A stretch of DNA of 64,000 nt from Microbaculum sp051390635 (GCF_051390635.1 NZ_JBPODT010000001.1:806001-870000); one strand, 5' to 3'. Positions 48,151-56,560 are shown, counted from the stretch's first letter. The notes: a model not told the origin generated them from the sequence alone. Translations and numbers: made by a program.

Positions 48151-49461
48151 ATGACGGCCGGACATTCTCACGCCGGACATCCGCACGCCGGACATCCTCA
48201 CGAAAGCGTCTTCACGCTGGAGGCCACCCAGCTCAAGTTCGGCGAAGGCGCCGTCGATGAGCTCGGGTGGGAAATCGGCCGCCTGGGCCTGAAGCGCGTC
48301 ATGCTGGTCGCCGATCCGGTATTGCGGGATTTCGGGGTCACCGGGCGCGTGATCAGTCAGATCGAAGCCGCCGGCGCCAGCGCGGTCGTCTACGAAGACA
48401 TCGCCGTGGAGCCGACCATCGACAGCTTCGATCGTGCAGCGACGTTCGCGAAGGGCGCGGATGTCGACGGCTTCATCGGCCTCGGCGGCGGCTCGACCAT
48501 CGATACCGCCAAGGTCGCCAATCTGATCAAGGTCCATGGCGGCGAGATCATGGACTACGTCAATCCGCCGATCGGGGCCGGGCGCAAGCCGGCGTCGCCG
48601 CTACTGCCACTGATCGCCATTCCCACCACATCCGGATCGGGCTCGGAGGCGACGACGGTCGCCATCCTCGATATCCCGGATCTCAAGGTGAAGACCGGCA
48701 TCTCGCACCGCTTCATGCGCCCCACCCTCGCCGTCGTCGATCCGGTGCTCGCCCGCACGACGCCCGGCGCGGTGACGGCATCCGCCGGCCTCGACGTCGT
48801 CTGCCACGCGGCGGAAAGCTACATCTCGAAGCCGTTCGACAGCCGCGACAAGCCGGCCGATCCCGGCGAACGGCCGCCCTATCAGGGCTCGAACCCGATC
48901 GCCGACATCTGGTCGATGAAGGCGCTGGAGTTCGGAGGCCGGTTCCTGGCCCGCGCCGTCAATGACGGCGACGATCTGGAAGCGCGCGGCACGATGATGC
49001 TGGGTGCGACCATGGCCGGCATCGGCTTCGGCACCGCCGGCGTCCACATCCCGCACTCGTGCGCCTACCCGATCGCCGGTCTCAAGCATCAGTACACGCC
49101 GCCCGGCTACCGCACCAACCATGCGTTCGTGCCGCACGGCTTCTCGGTGATCGTCACCGCGCCGGCCGCGTTCCGCTTCACCTATGATTCCGCTCCCGAG
49201 AAGCACATCAGGGCGGCCGAGCTCCTGACCGGCGCGCCCGTCGCCGATCCGGGGCCCGAAAGCCTGCCGGATGCCCTGATCGCGCTGATGCGGCAGGTCG
49301 GCGCGCCGAGCGGCATCGCCGAACTCGGCTACGGCGAGGACGACATTCCCGCCATCATCGACGGCGCCCTGAAGCAGCAGCGGCTGCTCGTGCTCGCGCC
49401 GAAGGCGCCGGACCGCAGCGACCTGGAAACGATCCTGCGCCAGTCTCTCAAAAACTGGTGA
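48151..49461 (+). CDS. Iron-dependent alcohol dehydrogenase, hydroxyacid-oxoacid transhydrogenase type
   Basis: A 436-residue type III alcohol dehydrogenase resembling ADHFE1/HOT, which oxidises 4-hydroxybutyrate while reducing 2-oxoglutarate. It has GLGGGSTIDTAKVANL, AIPTTSGSGSEATTVAI and metal-ligand histidines in VCHAAESY, HIPHSCAYPIAGLKH and VPHGFSV. An unusual N-terminal tail is made of GHSHAGHPHAGHPHE, from a DNA repeat of about 15 bases, giving six histidines that could bind a metal. The gene has its own transcript after the terminator. By context it may handle C4 acids from dicarboxylate breakdown. Confidence 0.88.
   Translation: MTAGHSHAGHPHAGHPHESVFTLEATQLKFGEGAVDELGWEIGRLGLKRVMLVADPVLRDFGVTGRVISQIEAAGASAVVYEDIAVEPTIDSFDRAATFAKGADVDGFIGLGGGSTIDTAKVANLIKVHGGEIMDYVNPPIGAGRKPASPLLPLIAIPTTSGSGSEATTVAILDIPDLKVKTGISHRFMRPTLAVVDPVLARTTPGAVTASAGLDVVCHAAESYISKPFDSRDKPADPGERPPYQGSNPIADIWSMKALEFGGRFLARAVNDGDDLEARGTMMLGATMAGIGFGTAGVHIPHSCAYPIAGLKHQYTPPGYRTNHAFVPHGFSVIVTAPAAFRFTYDSAPEKHIRAAELLTGAPVADPGPESLPDALIALMRQVGAPSGIAELGYGEDDIPAIIDGALKQQRLLVLAPKAPDRSDLETILRQSLKNW
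48160..48204 (+). repeat. Tandem repeat of about 15 bases encoding a His-rich N-terminal tail
   Basis: Near-identical units of the form GGACATYCKCACGCC are repeated about three times at the start of the transhydrogenase gene and encode GHSHA, GHPHA and GHPHE. The unit length is a multiple of three, so expansion or contraction keeps the frame. Confidence 0.75.
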
Positions 49462-49649
49462 GGCGCAGTGGCGGCACGGTCGTCCGCCTCACCCTGGGCC
49501 GCGATGCCGCGCGCACACGATGATTTGAACCATCGCCGCCGCGACGACGGCTTGCGGCGGTATCGGACCGCCCCCAACGTCACTAGTGTACGGGAAAACC
49601 GATGGATCAATTCGCAAGGCCGCGCTGGACAACCGCGAGGACGGGAAAC

Positions 49650-50123
49650 ATGGGACATCAGATTGACCGCAGGACAGTGCTTACGGGACTCGGCGCGCTG
49701 GCTGTCACGAGCCTTCATCCCTGGCCGGCCGCGGCGGCCCCGACCATTCATGTGGTCAAGACGAGCGGCTGCGGCTGTTGTATCGCCTGGATCGACTATC
49801 TGCGCGAGAACGGGTTCGAGGTCACATCCGAGGACATGCCCAACGGAGCGCTCGTGAAGCGCAAGATGGACCTGGGCATCTCGAGCGACATGGCGTCCTG
49901 CCATACGGCTGAGGCCGACGGCTACGCCATCGAAGGCCATGTGCCGGCTGCCGACATCAAGCGGCTTCTGGCGGAACGACCGGACGCGGTCGGGCTGGCG
50001 GTGCCCGGCATGCCCTATGGCTCTCCGGGGATGGGTCCGGAAACGGAGCGGGAAGCCTACACCGTCTTTCTGATCCGCAAGGACGGGACGACCGAGGCGT
50101 TCGCGTCTTACCCCGCCGCGTGA
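49650..50123 (+). CDS. DUF411 periplasmic metal-binding protein with Tat-type signal (first copy)
   Basis: A 157-residue protein. The N-terminus DRRTVLTGLGALAVTSLHPWPAAAA looks like a Tat signal. The DUF411 domain has GCGCCIAW (Cys41, Cys43, Cys44), ASCHTAEADGYAIEGHVP (Cys84, His85, His97) and PGMPYGSPGM with methionines. The family is found with copper and other metal resistance genes and is presumed to bind metal in the periplasm. The ATG at 49650 has a GAGG site. It converges with the P1B-ATPase gene 63 bases away. A second DUF411 gene lies at 55340. Confidence 0.88.
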   Translation: MGHQIDRRTVLTGLGALAVTSLHPWPAAAAPTIHVVKTSGCGCCIAWIDYLRENGFEVTSEDMPNGALVKRKMDLGISSDMASCHTAEADGYAIEGHVPAADIKRLLAERPDAVGLAVPGMPYGSPGMGPETEREAYTVFLIRKDGTTEAFASYPAA

Positions 50124-50186
50124 GGAATCCGGCCGCATGAGAAATCCGGACGGGCCGATCCCGCTCGCATCCGGCAGCCTCAGCGT

Positions 50187-52532
50187 TCAAGGCCAAGTCC
50201 GTCGACCTGTGGCGGCGGTCCCATTGATTGCGCTTGAGGCTGCTACCGGGCCGGCGCTGGGGCGCAGCAGCCGAAGCGCGTTCGCGACCACTAGCAGCGA
50301 GGCCCCGACATCGGCGGCGATCGCGCCCCACAGCGTGGCGAAGCCGCTGAAGGTAAGCACGACAAAGACCACCTTGATGGCGAGGGAAAAGCCGATGTTC
50401 TGACGGATCACCGCAAGCGTGTGCTTCGAGTGGCGAACGAGCCACGGCAGCTTGCTCAGATCATCCGTCATGAGCGCGATGTCGGCGGTCTCGATCGCCG
50501 CGTCCGACCCCGCCGCCCCCATCGCGACCCCGAAACTCGCCCGCGCCATGGCCGGCGCGTCGTTGACGCCGTCACCGACCATCGCGACCACGCCATGCCG
50601 CTCGACGAGCGCCTCGACGGCGGCGACCTTGTCCTCGGGCAGCAGCTCGGCGCGCACCTCGCCGATACGCACCTCCCTGGCGATGGCTTCCGCCGTGATA
50701 CGGTTGTCTCCGGTGAGCATCACCAGATGCGCGACGCCGTCAGCCCGCAGCGCGTCCAGCGCGGCGGCCGCGTCCGGCCGCACGGTATCGGCAATCGCCA
50801 CCAGACCACAGACATGACGGGCGTTGCCGATCGCCACGACGGTCTTGCCATCCCGCTCCAGCGCCTCGATTTCGTTGCGCACCTGCGCGCTTTCGTGGCC
50901 GCGTTCGACGAGATAGCGAAACGAACCGAGCCAGTAGGGCTCGCCGTTGAAAACGCCGGTCAGCCCCTTGCCTTTTTCGACCTGCACCTGCGTCGCGGGC
51001 GCCGGATCGATGCCCTTTTCCGCGGCCCGGCGCATGATCGCGCGCGCCAGCGGATGTCCGCTATGCGCCTCCAGCGCGGCCGCCCGTTCGAGCAGTTCCG
51101 CCTCCGTGTGATCGTTCAGCGGCAGCACGGCGACGACGACCGGATCGCCCCGCGTGATGGTGCCGGTCTTGTCGAAGGCGAGCGCCTTCAATCGCGCCGG
51201 AAGCTCGATGAACACCCCACCCTTCACCAGCACGCCGTTGCGGGCCGACGCCGCCAGGGCGGCAACGATGCTGACGGGTGTGGAGATGACGAGCGCGCAC
51301 GGACAGGCGATGACGAGGAGAACCAGCGCGCGATAGAACCAGTCGGCCCAGACCGCCCCGAAGGCGAGTGGCGGCACGACGGCGACGAGGATCGCTAGGA
51401 CGATGATCGCCGGGGTGTAGACGCGGGCGAACCGCTCCACCCACTGCTCGGCCCGCGAGCGCTTGCTGTGGGCGTCCTCGACCATCCGGATGATACGCGC
51501 CAGCGTCGTGTCCCCGGCCACCTTGGTACTCATGACCTCGAGCACGCCATCGCCATTGATCGTGCCGGCGAATACGTCGGCGTCCACGTCCTTCTCGACG
51601 GGAACGCTCTCGCCCGTGATCGGCGCCTGATTGACACTGCTCGATCCCGCCAGTATCCGGCCGTCGAGCGGCAGGCGCTCGCCCGGCTTCACGATGAAGA
51701 CCGAGCCGACGGCCACCTCGCCGGCCGGGACGTCCCTCTCGGTGCCATCGTCCGCGCGGATGCGTGCCGTCGGCGGCGCGAGGTCGAGCAGCGCCGAGAT
51801 CGCGCGGCGCGCACGCCCCACGCTCCAGCTTTCCAGGGTGAGCGACAGGGCGAACAGGAAGGCCACCGTCGCCGCCTCGAACCAGTCGTCGAGCGCGATG
51901 GCGCCGGCGACCGCGATCACCATCAGCAGGTTGATGTCGGGACGCAGGCTCTTGGCCGCGAACCAGGCCTTGGGCACGACGAAGCGCGCGCCGAAGCCGA
52001 TGGCAAAGGCAAAGGCCAGGACTTCGGCAAGCGGCATTCCCTGCCCGCCGTGACCGCCGAAGAGACGGAGCGCCTCGGCGAAACCGCCGGCATGCCACAG
52101 GTGCAAACCCAGTCCCGCAAAAACGCCCAGCCCGCTCAGGCCCGTGAACACCATCTGCTGGCGACGATGCCGCTCTTCGGTGGCAGACGCCGGCCGCCCC
52201 GGCCGCCATTCCTCCGCGGTCATTCCGGTGCGCGCCACGGCACGGCGTATCGCATCGGCATCCGCCGCCGTCGCGTCATCGAGCACGGTCATGCGGCCGT
52301 TGAGCACGTCGAATGCCAGCTTGTCGTCGCCGCCGACGAGCGGACCGATTTCCCGCTTGAGGATGGCCACCTCCTCGGCGCAGTCGAGCCCGGACACCTT
52401 GAACGCCAATCGGCCCGGGCTTGGCCGGATATCGCCCTCGGACACAATCACCGCAGACGGCGTCCCGCACCCGCCGCAGCAGCCGCCGCCCTGCGCGTCC
52501 CGGTTCTGATTGTGATCGATTGTAGAATCCAT
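50187..52532 (-). CDS. P1B-2 type heavy-metal-exporting ATPase (Zn/Cd/Pb)
   Basis: A 781-residue metal-transporting ATPase. The N-terminus has a Cys cluster GGGCCGGCG and a heavy-metal-associated domain with GLDCAEEVAILKREIGPLVGG. The transmembrane metal motif CPC is in IACPCALVISTP, the actuator motif is TGES, phosphorylation is at DKTGT, the HP locus is SGHPLA and the hinge is GDGVNDAPA. In the last helices a lysine (SLAIKVVFVVL) and ADVGAS give the K...DxG signature of Zn/Cd/Pb pumps. The ATG at 52532 is chosen by the start of the Cys/His-rich leader. A MerR-type promoter lies about 80 bases upstream. Confidence 0.94.
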   Translation of the reverse strand: MDSTIDHNQNRDAQGGGCCGGCGTPSAVIVSEGDIRPSPGRLAFKVSGLDCAEEVAILKREIGPLVGGDDKLAFDVLNGRMTVLDDATAADADAIRRAVARTGMTAEEWRPGRPASATEERHRRQQMVFTGLSGLGVFAGLGLHLWHAGGFAEALRLFGGHGGQGMPLAEVLAFAFAIGFGARFVVPKAWFAAKSLRPDINLLMVIAVAGAIALDDWFEAATVAFLFALSLTLESWSVGRARRAISALLDLAPPTARIRADDGTERDVPAGEVAVGSVFIVKPGERLPLDGRILAGSSSVNQAPITGESVPVEKDVDADVFAGTINGDGVLEVMSTKVAGDTTLARIIRMVEDAHSKRSRAEQWVERFARVYTPAIIVLAILVAVVPPLAFGAVWADWFYRALVLLVIACPCALVISTPVSIVAALAASARNGVLVKGGVFIELPARLKALAFDKTGTITRGDPVVVAVLPLNDHTEAELLERAAALEAHSGHPLARAIMRRAAEKGIDPAPATQVQVEKGKGLTGVFNGEPYWLGSFRYLVERGHESAQVRNEIEALERDGKTVVAIGNARHVCGLVAIADTVRPDAAAALDALRADGVAHLVMLTGDNRITAEAIAREVRIGEVRAELLPEDKVAAVEALVERHGVVAMVGDGVNDAPAMARASFGVAMGAAGSDAAIETADIALMTDDLSKLPWLVRHSKHTLAVIRQNIGFSLAIKVVFVVLTFSGFATLWGAIAADVGASLLVVANALRLLRPSAGPVAASSAINGTAATGRRTWP

Positions 52533-52607
52533 TGCGGCTGTCCTGGTCGAGTACGGATGGCCCGGCGGCACCGTCCGTTTGCGGTTACTCCTCGGAGGTT
52601 CCGACCC

Positions 52608-52638
52608 AAGATAGGACCTCTAGCCTTTGGAGGTTCAA
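52608..52638 (-). promoter_or_regulatory. MerR-type promoter/operator of the P1B-ATPase gene
   Basis: On the minus strand a -35 TTGAAC (52638-52633) and a -10 TATCTT (52613-52608) are separated by 19 bases instead of 17. The spacer and its edges carry the dyad ACCTCC...AGAGGT. A long spacer with a dyad is the hallmark of promoters activated by MerR-family regulators such as ZntR, CadR and PbrR. The MerR gene at 53692 is the obvious candidate activator. Confidence 0.85.
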
Positions 52639-52853
52639 GGGGTCTCTGACTTTTTCGGATCGGCCCGGTCGACCGGGAACCGCCAGCGGTTTCATCGACG
52701 CCCGGCGCTCAGCGACAATCGGCCTCTTGCGCGCGAACGCCGATGCTCCAATCTGACAAGTGCGTTCAGCCGCACGGCTCCCACGTCCTGAACGACGGAC
52801 AGGGCCGCCGCACGTGAATGGCGATTGCAGGTCTACGGTCGGATGAGGGTTGC

Positions 52854-53591
52854 ATGAAGTTACTTAAGTTGACTTTGGCGGCGGCGGTTCTGGCCGTCGG
52901 CGCCGTGCGCGTTTTGGCCGGGCCTTTCGAAGACGGGATCGCCGCGATGGACCGGGCCGATATGAGTGCTGCGCGGGGGTATCTGGAGGAAGCCGCCAAG
53001 GGCGGGCACGCGGAAGCACAGTACCAGCTCGCCCTTTTGCTCATGAGGGGACAGGGCGGCAAACGCGATCTGGAAGGCGCCAGGATCTGGCTCGAGAAGG
53101 CCGCCCAGGGCGGCCACGCCAACGCACAGTATCAATTGGGCGAGCTCTTGCTCTGGCAGGCGGACGACGAGACCAGCGCTGCCGCCGCCGCGAAGGCATT
53201 CGAACGGGCCGCCCGGCTGAACCATGCAAGAGCCGCCTACGAACTGGCGGTTCTCTACGCGAGCGGCAAAGGCGTCGCGACGGACAACGCCAAGGCGTTC
53301 GAATTCTACCGGAAGGCGGCGGAAGGCGGCGTCCTGGAGGCCGAGCACATCGTCGGCTCGATGCTTGTTGCCGGACGCGACGTCGATCGGGACGTGGTCG
53401 CCGGGGGCGCCTGGCTGAAACTTGCGCAGAACGGCGGCGACCCGGAAGCGGGAGACGAATGGCTGGCACTGCTGCCGACGCTGACGAGGCAGCAGCGCGA
53501 CGCGCTTCAGTCTATCCTGGACAATCATTCCGACCGGAACTACGTGATCGGCGCGGATCACACGCACGGCCCCGTGAGTTCGGTCAACTAG
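52854..53591 (+). CDS. Secreted Sel1-repeat (SLR/TPR-like) protein
   Basis: A 245-residue protein with a signal peptide (MKLLKLTLAAAVLAVGAVRVLA). It has several Sel1-like repeats of about 36 residues: ARGYLEEAAKGGHAEAQYQLALLLMRG, ARIWLEKAAQGGHANAQYQLGELLL, AFERAARLNHARAAYELAVLYASGKG and AFEFYRKAAEGGVLEAEHIVGSML. Such repeats mediate protein contacts; no enzyme motif is present. It lies between the ATPase promoter and the MerR gene on the plus strand. Whether it takes part in metal response is unknown. Confidence 0.85.
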   Translation: MKLLKLTLAAAVLAVGAVRVLAGPFEDGIAAMDRADMSAARGYLEEAAKGGHAEAQYQLALLLMRGQGGKRDLEGARIWLEKAAQGGHANAQYQLGELLLWQADDETSAAAAAKAFERAARLNHARAAYELAVLYASGKGVATDNAKAFEFYRKAAEGGVLEAEHIVGSMLVAGRDVDRDVVAGGAWLKLAQNGGDPEAGDEWLALLPTLTRQQRDALQSILDNHSDRNYVIGADHTHGPVSSVN

Positions 53592-53691
53592 CGATCGACG
53601 GGTCGGCGCCCTATCTCGATGGAGAAAAGCCCGCGGCCGTCGCATGACATTCGCGGGTCGGCTTCACCACCGGACCGCTTGAGGACATTCT

Positions 53692-54153
53692 GTGAGCACG
53701 GCGCGTCGAGACAAATTGACGATCGGCGACTTGGCACGCGAGACCGGCTGCAAGGTCCAGACGATCCGCTATTACGAGCAGATCGGATTGATACCGGAAC
53801 CGGACCGCTCGGCCGGCAACCACCGGCTTTACGAACCGGCGCATCGCGACCGGCTGGCCTTTGTCCGGCATGCCCGGGAACTGGGTTTCTCCCTCGATGC
53901 CATCCGTCAGTTGCTCGGCCTGGTGGATCATCCCACCCAGCCATGCGAAGGCGCGGATGCGATCGCGCGGGCGCAACTCGAACAGATTGAGGAGCGCATT
54001 GCGCGCCTCGATTCCCTGAAACGCGAACTTCGCCGCATGATCGAGCAATGCGAGGGTGGGAACATCGCGCACTGCCGGGTGATCGAGGTGCTGGCCGACC
54101 ACTCCAAATGCCTGGACGACGACCACGCCGATCCGGTCGCTCTCCAACCATGA
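53692..54153 (+). CDS. MerR-family metal-responsive regulator (ZntR/CadR/PbrR-like)
   Basis: A 153-residue regulator with an N-terminal winged HTH (LTIGDLARETGCKVQTIRYYEQIGLI), a dimerisation helix and a metal-binding C-terminus. Cys85 and Cys120 are 35 residues apart, as in the Zn/Cd/Pb-sensing members. Cys128 and Cys140 follow in IAHCRVIEVLADHSKC. The GTG at 53692 has a GAGGA site. Its likely target is the P1B-ATPase promoter at 52608-52638, about 1 kb away. The metal (Zn, Cd or Pb) cannot be decided from sequence. Confidence 0.9.
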   Translation: MSTARRDKLTIGDLARETGCKVQTIRYYEQIGLIPEPDRSAGNHRLYEPAHRDRLAFVRHARELGFSLDAIRQLLGLVDHPTQPCEGADAIARAQLEQIEERIARLDSLKRELRRMIEQCEGGNIAHCRVIEVLADHSKCLDDDHADPVALQP

Positions 54154-54183
54154 ACGCCGTCCCGCTCCCGCCCGGGACTGTCG

Positions 54184-54657
54184 CTATTTCTGCTTGGCGT
54201 AATTCGCGTTCAGTTCATCGTGCCGCTTCCTGATGGCATCCGGCCATTGCGCCTTGAGATAGGACAGCACCGCGACGATCTGCTCATCGCTCAGGGTGCC
54301 ATCGTAGACAGGCATTTTAGTTTGGTAGTTGTCCAAACCCGACGCTTTCGCCACGCCGAACTTCGTGATGGCGAACAGCAATTCGTCGGGATGGTGCCAG
54401 GTATGGCCGGTCTCGTCGTGGGGTGGGGCGGGCAGGAAGCCGTCGGCGTCGCGGCTGCGCCAGTTCGCATCGCCCTTCAGGTCGGTGCCATGGCACGACG
54501 CGCAATACGTGCCATAGATCGCCTCCCCGCTCGCAACGACCTGTGCGTCGTCCGGTCGGAACAAAGCCCCCGGCTTGTCACCATCCTGCCAGCCCAGAAA
54601 CACCGCTCCGGCCGCGACCGCCGCCGCGACGGCTATCGCCGCCAGCTTGCCGAACAT
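54184..54657 (-). CDS. Membrane-anchored or periplasmic class I cytochrome c
   Basis: A 157-residue protein with an N-terminal hydrophobic segment (LAAIAVAAAVAAGAVFLGW) and one heme site CASCH (Cys52, Cys55, His56). The probable axial methionine is Met115 in YQTKMPVYDG, and the end LSDEQIVAVLSYLKAQWP is typical of small c-type cytochromes. The ATG overlaps the stop of the L,D-transpeptidase gene (TGATG), so it is translationally coupled as third gene of DUF411 - L,D-transpeptidase - cytochrome c. Its redox partner is unknown. Confidence 0.9.
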   Translation of the reverse strand: MFGKLAAIAVAAAVAAGAVFLGWQDGDKPGALFRPDDAQVVASGEAIYGTYCASCHGTDLKGDANWRSRDADGFLPAPPHDETGHTWHHPDELLFAITKFGVAKASGLDNYQTKMPVYDGTLSDEQIVAVLSYLKAQWPDAIRKRHDELNANYAKQK

Positions 54658-55340
54658 CACGTCACCAGGATCCGCGATCCGATCGGAACGCGGTCGTAGA
54701 GGTCGATGATGTCCTGGTTGAGCAACCGGACGCAGCCGCTGGAAACCGCCTTGCCGATGCTCCACTCCTCGCTGGTGCCGTGCAATCGGTAGAGCGTGTC
54801 GCGCGTTCCCTGGAAGATGTAGAGGGCCCGGGCGCCAAGCGGGTTCTTGAGGCCCGGCTCCATGCCGCCGTTGGCGGCACTGTAGGGCTCAAGCTCCGGC
54901 TGCCGCGCGATCATGTCGTTCGGTGGCGTCCATTTGGGCCATGCCCGTTTCCACGCGATACGGGCACGGCCGGACCATTCGAAGCCCTCGCGACCGATAC
55001 CGACACCGTATCGCATGGCCTTGCCGTTCTCCTGGACCAGGTAGAGATAGAAGTTCTTCGTATCGACGATGACGGTGCCAACCGTTTCCGTCGTCTCGTA
55101 GTCGACCTGTCGCCGCAGATACTTCTCCGGCACCGCGGTTAGGTCGACGGCGGGCAGAGGGAACTGCTCGTCCGGCGCCGGCCCGTACATGCGCGCATAG
55201 GGGCTGATCGTGGCTGGCGAGTCGAGTTCGGCCTGCTCCACCGTGTTGGTGCACCCGGCCAGCGCCACCCCCGCGAGGCCTGCCGTACCGACAACGAATG
55301 CGCGTCGGGACAGGCCCCGCTTCGAACTGTTCTGCTGCAT
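54657..55340 (-). CDS. L,D-transpeptidase (YkuD/ErfK family), predicted Tat lipoprotein
   Basis: A 227-residue protein with a twin-arginine-like SRRAFVVGTAG signal followed by a lipobox ending at Cys30 (GVALAGC). The YkuD catalytic domain spans about residues 88-227: LHGTSEEWSIGKAVSSGCVRLLN contains His187 and the nucleophile Cys203. Such enzymes make 3-3 cross-links or attach lipoproteins to peptidoglycan. The ATG at 55340 overlaps the DUF411 stop (TGATG); a GTG one codon earlier is an alternative. It is sandwiched between a metal-binding DUF411 gene and a cytochrome c gene, an arrangement not explained by ordinary cell-wall synthesis. Confidence 0.9.
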   Translation of the reverse strand: MQQNSSKRGLSRRAFVVGTAGLAGVALAGCTNTVEQAELDSPATISPYARMYGPAPDEQFPLPAVDLTAVPEKYLRRQVDYETTETVGTVIVDTKNFYLYLVQENGKAMRYGVGIGREGFEWSGRARIAWKRAWPKWTPPNDMIARQPELEPYSAANGGMEPGLKNPLGARALYIFQGTRDTLYRLHGTSEEWSIGKAVSSGCVRLLNQDIIDLYDRVPIGSRILVT

Positions 55341-55804
55341 CACCGGCCCGCCTCGTAGAACACCGCGGGCGCAACGTCGGCGTCGCCGGTATAGGAGTAG
55401 ACCGTGTAGTCGGCGTCCTCGTCGTCGCCCATTCCCAGCGACCCCATCGGCATACCGGGAACCGCGATTCCGATCACCTTCGGCCGCTCGCTCAACAACT
55501 TGTCGATCGCCTCCAAGGGCACATGGCCCTCGAGCACGTAACCGTCGAGCGTGGCTGTGTGGCAGGCCTCCAGCGCTTCGGGAACACGCGCCTGGCTCTT
55601 GATCGGATCCAGATCCTCCAGATTGCGAGCGTCTACGCTGTAGCCCTCGGCCGCGAGCGCCTCCGTCCAGACTTCGCAGCAGCTACACCAGGGTGTCTTG
55701 AAAACGATGACCTTCTGTCCCTCGGCGGCGCGCGCCTCTGCCTGGACAGTCGCAGTCACTGCGAGCACCAATGCGGTCATGGTGGAAAGTACGAGCTTGT
55801 TCAT
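55340..55804 (-). CDS. DUF411 periplasmic metal-binding protein (second copy)
   Basis: A 154-residue protein with a Sec signal peptide (MNKLVLSTMTALVLAVTATVQAEA). DUF411 markers are PWCSCCEVW (Cys40, Cys42, Cys43), EACHTATLDGYVLEGHVP (Cys81, His82, His94) and PGMPMGSLGM. A clear AAGGAAAT site precedes the ATG. It leads the DUF411 - L,D-transpeptidase - cytochrome c operon. It differs from the copy at 49650 in signal type and is probably a paralogue. Copper binding is the usual presumption for the family. Confidence 0.88.
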   Translation of the reverse strand: MNKLVLSTMTALVLAVTATVQAEARAAEGQKVIVFKTPWCSCCEVWTEALAAEGYSVDARNLEDLDPIKSQARVPEALEACHTATLDGYVLEGHVPLEAIDKLLSERPKVIGIAVPGMPMGSLGMGDDEDADYTVYSYTGDADVAPAVFYEAGR

Positions 55805-55875
55805 TTCGGATTTCCTTTCGATGGGGGATGCCGCGTCCGGGTGACGGAGGCGGCGAAACGGCATGGGGAACCCGG

Positions 55876-55891
55876 CCCTGGCGGGCCAGGG
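55876..55891. terminator. Hairpin downstream of the second L,D-transpeptidase gene
   Basis: CCCTGG (55876-55881) pairs with CCAGGG (55886-55891) around CGGG in the 140-base gap between the second L,D-transpeptidase and the DUF411 gene. No T-run follows. The same gap has the 12-base word CGGCGAAACGGC twice, at 55851-55862 and 55906-55917. Confidence 0.4.
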
Positions 55892-55944
55892 GATTGTTCT
55901 CGGAGCGGCGAAACGGCGGTCTCGCGCGCGGTGATAGGTCGCCG

Positions 55945-56508
55945 TCACAGCACGACCACCTGCGTTCCCACCGGCACGCGCTCGTAGAGGTCGATCACGT
56001 GATCGTTGAGCATGCGTATGCAGCCGTTCGATACCGATCGGCCGATCGACGAAGGCTCGTTCGTGCCGTGGATGCGATAGAGCGTGTCGCGTCCGCCCCG
56101 ATAGAGGTACAGGGCGCGTGCGCCGAGCGGATTGTTCCGTCCGCCGGGCACGCCGTTGGCGTAGCGCGCGTATTTCTCCGGGTTGCGCCGCACCATGTTT
56201 CTGGTCGGGCGCCAGCTCGGCCATTCGGCCTTCCTGCCGACGACTGCCGCTCCCTTCAGAGACAGCCCCGCCCGACCGACGCCGACGCCGTAGCGCCGTG
56301 CGGTGTCGTCCTCCAGCGACAGGTAGAGAAACCGGTTGGAGATATCGACCACGATCGTCCCGGAACCATAGCCCGGGTATCGAACCGTCTGCGGTGCGAA
56401 CCGCGGGTCGAGTTGAAACGACCCGGCGGTGTGAGCGCTGGCGGCAAACGGACCGGCGAGAATACCGGTGCAGATGCCGCCGGCAACGAAGCAACGACGC
56501 GAAAGCAC
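55945..56508 (-). CDS. L,D-transpeptidase (YkuD/ErfK family), second copy
   Basis: A 187-residue exported protein. LSRRCFVAGGICTGILAGPFAASA forms a signal sequence, and the YkuD domain starts near residue 50 (GTIVVDISNRFLYLSLEDD). The catalytic segment IHGTNEPSSIGRSVSNGCIRMLN has His147 and Cys163. The GTG at 56508 is chosen because a GGAGG site lies just upstream; an earlier start would add 22 residues. It resembles the copy at 54657 in the catalytic region and C-terminus. A hairpin separates it from the upstream small secreted protein gene. Confidence 0.88.
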   Translation of the reverse strand: MLSRRCFVAGGICTGILAGPFAASAHTAGSFQLDPRFAPQTVRYPGYGSGTIVVDISNRFLYLSLEDDTARRYGVGVGRAGLSLKGAAVVGRKAEWPSWRPTRNMVRRNPEKYARYANGVPGGRNNPLGARALYLYRGGRDTLYRIHGTNEPSSIGRSVSNGCIRMLNDHVIDLYERVPVGTQVVVL

Positions 56509-56540
56509 AACGTCCTCCGATACGGATTGGACTGACAGAA

Positions 56541-56560
56541 ACGCCGTTCGCAAACGGCGT
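56541..56560 (-). terminator. Terminator-like hairpin
   Basis: ACGCCGTT (56541-56548) pairs perfectly with AACGGCGT (56553-56560) around CGCA. Read on the minus strand it is followed by TTTCTG, a short T-run. It lies 14 bases after the stop of the small secreted protein gene and ahead of the second L,D-transpeptidase. Confidence 0.6.
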
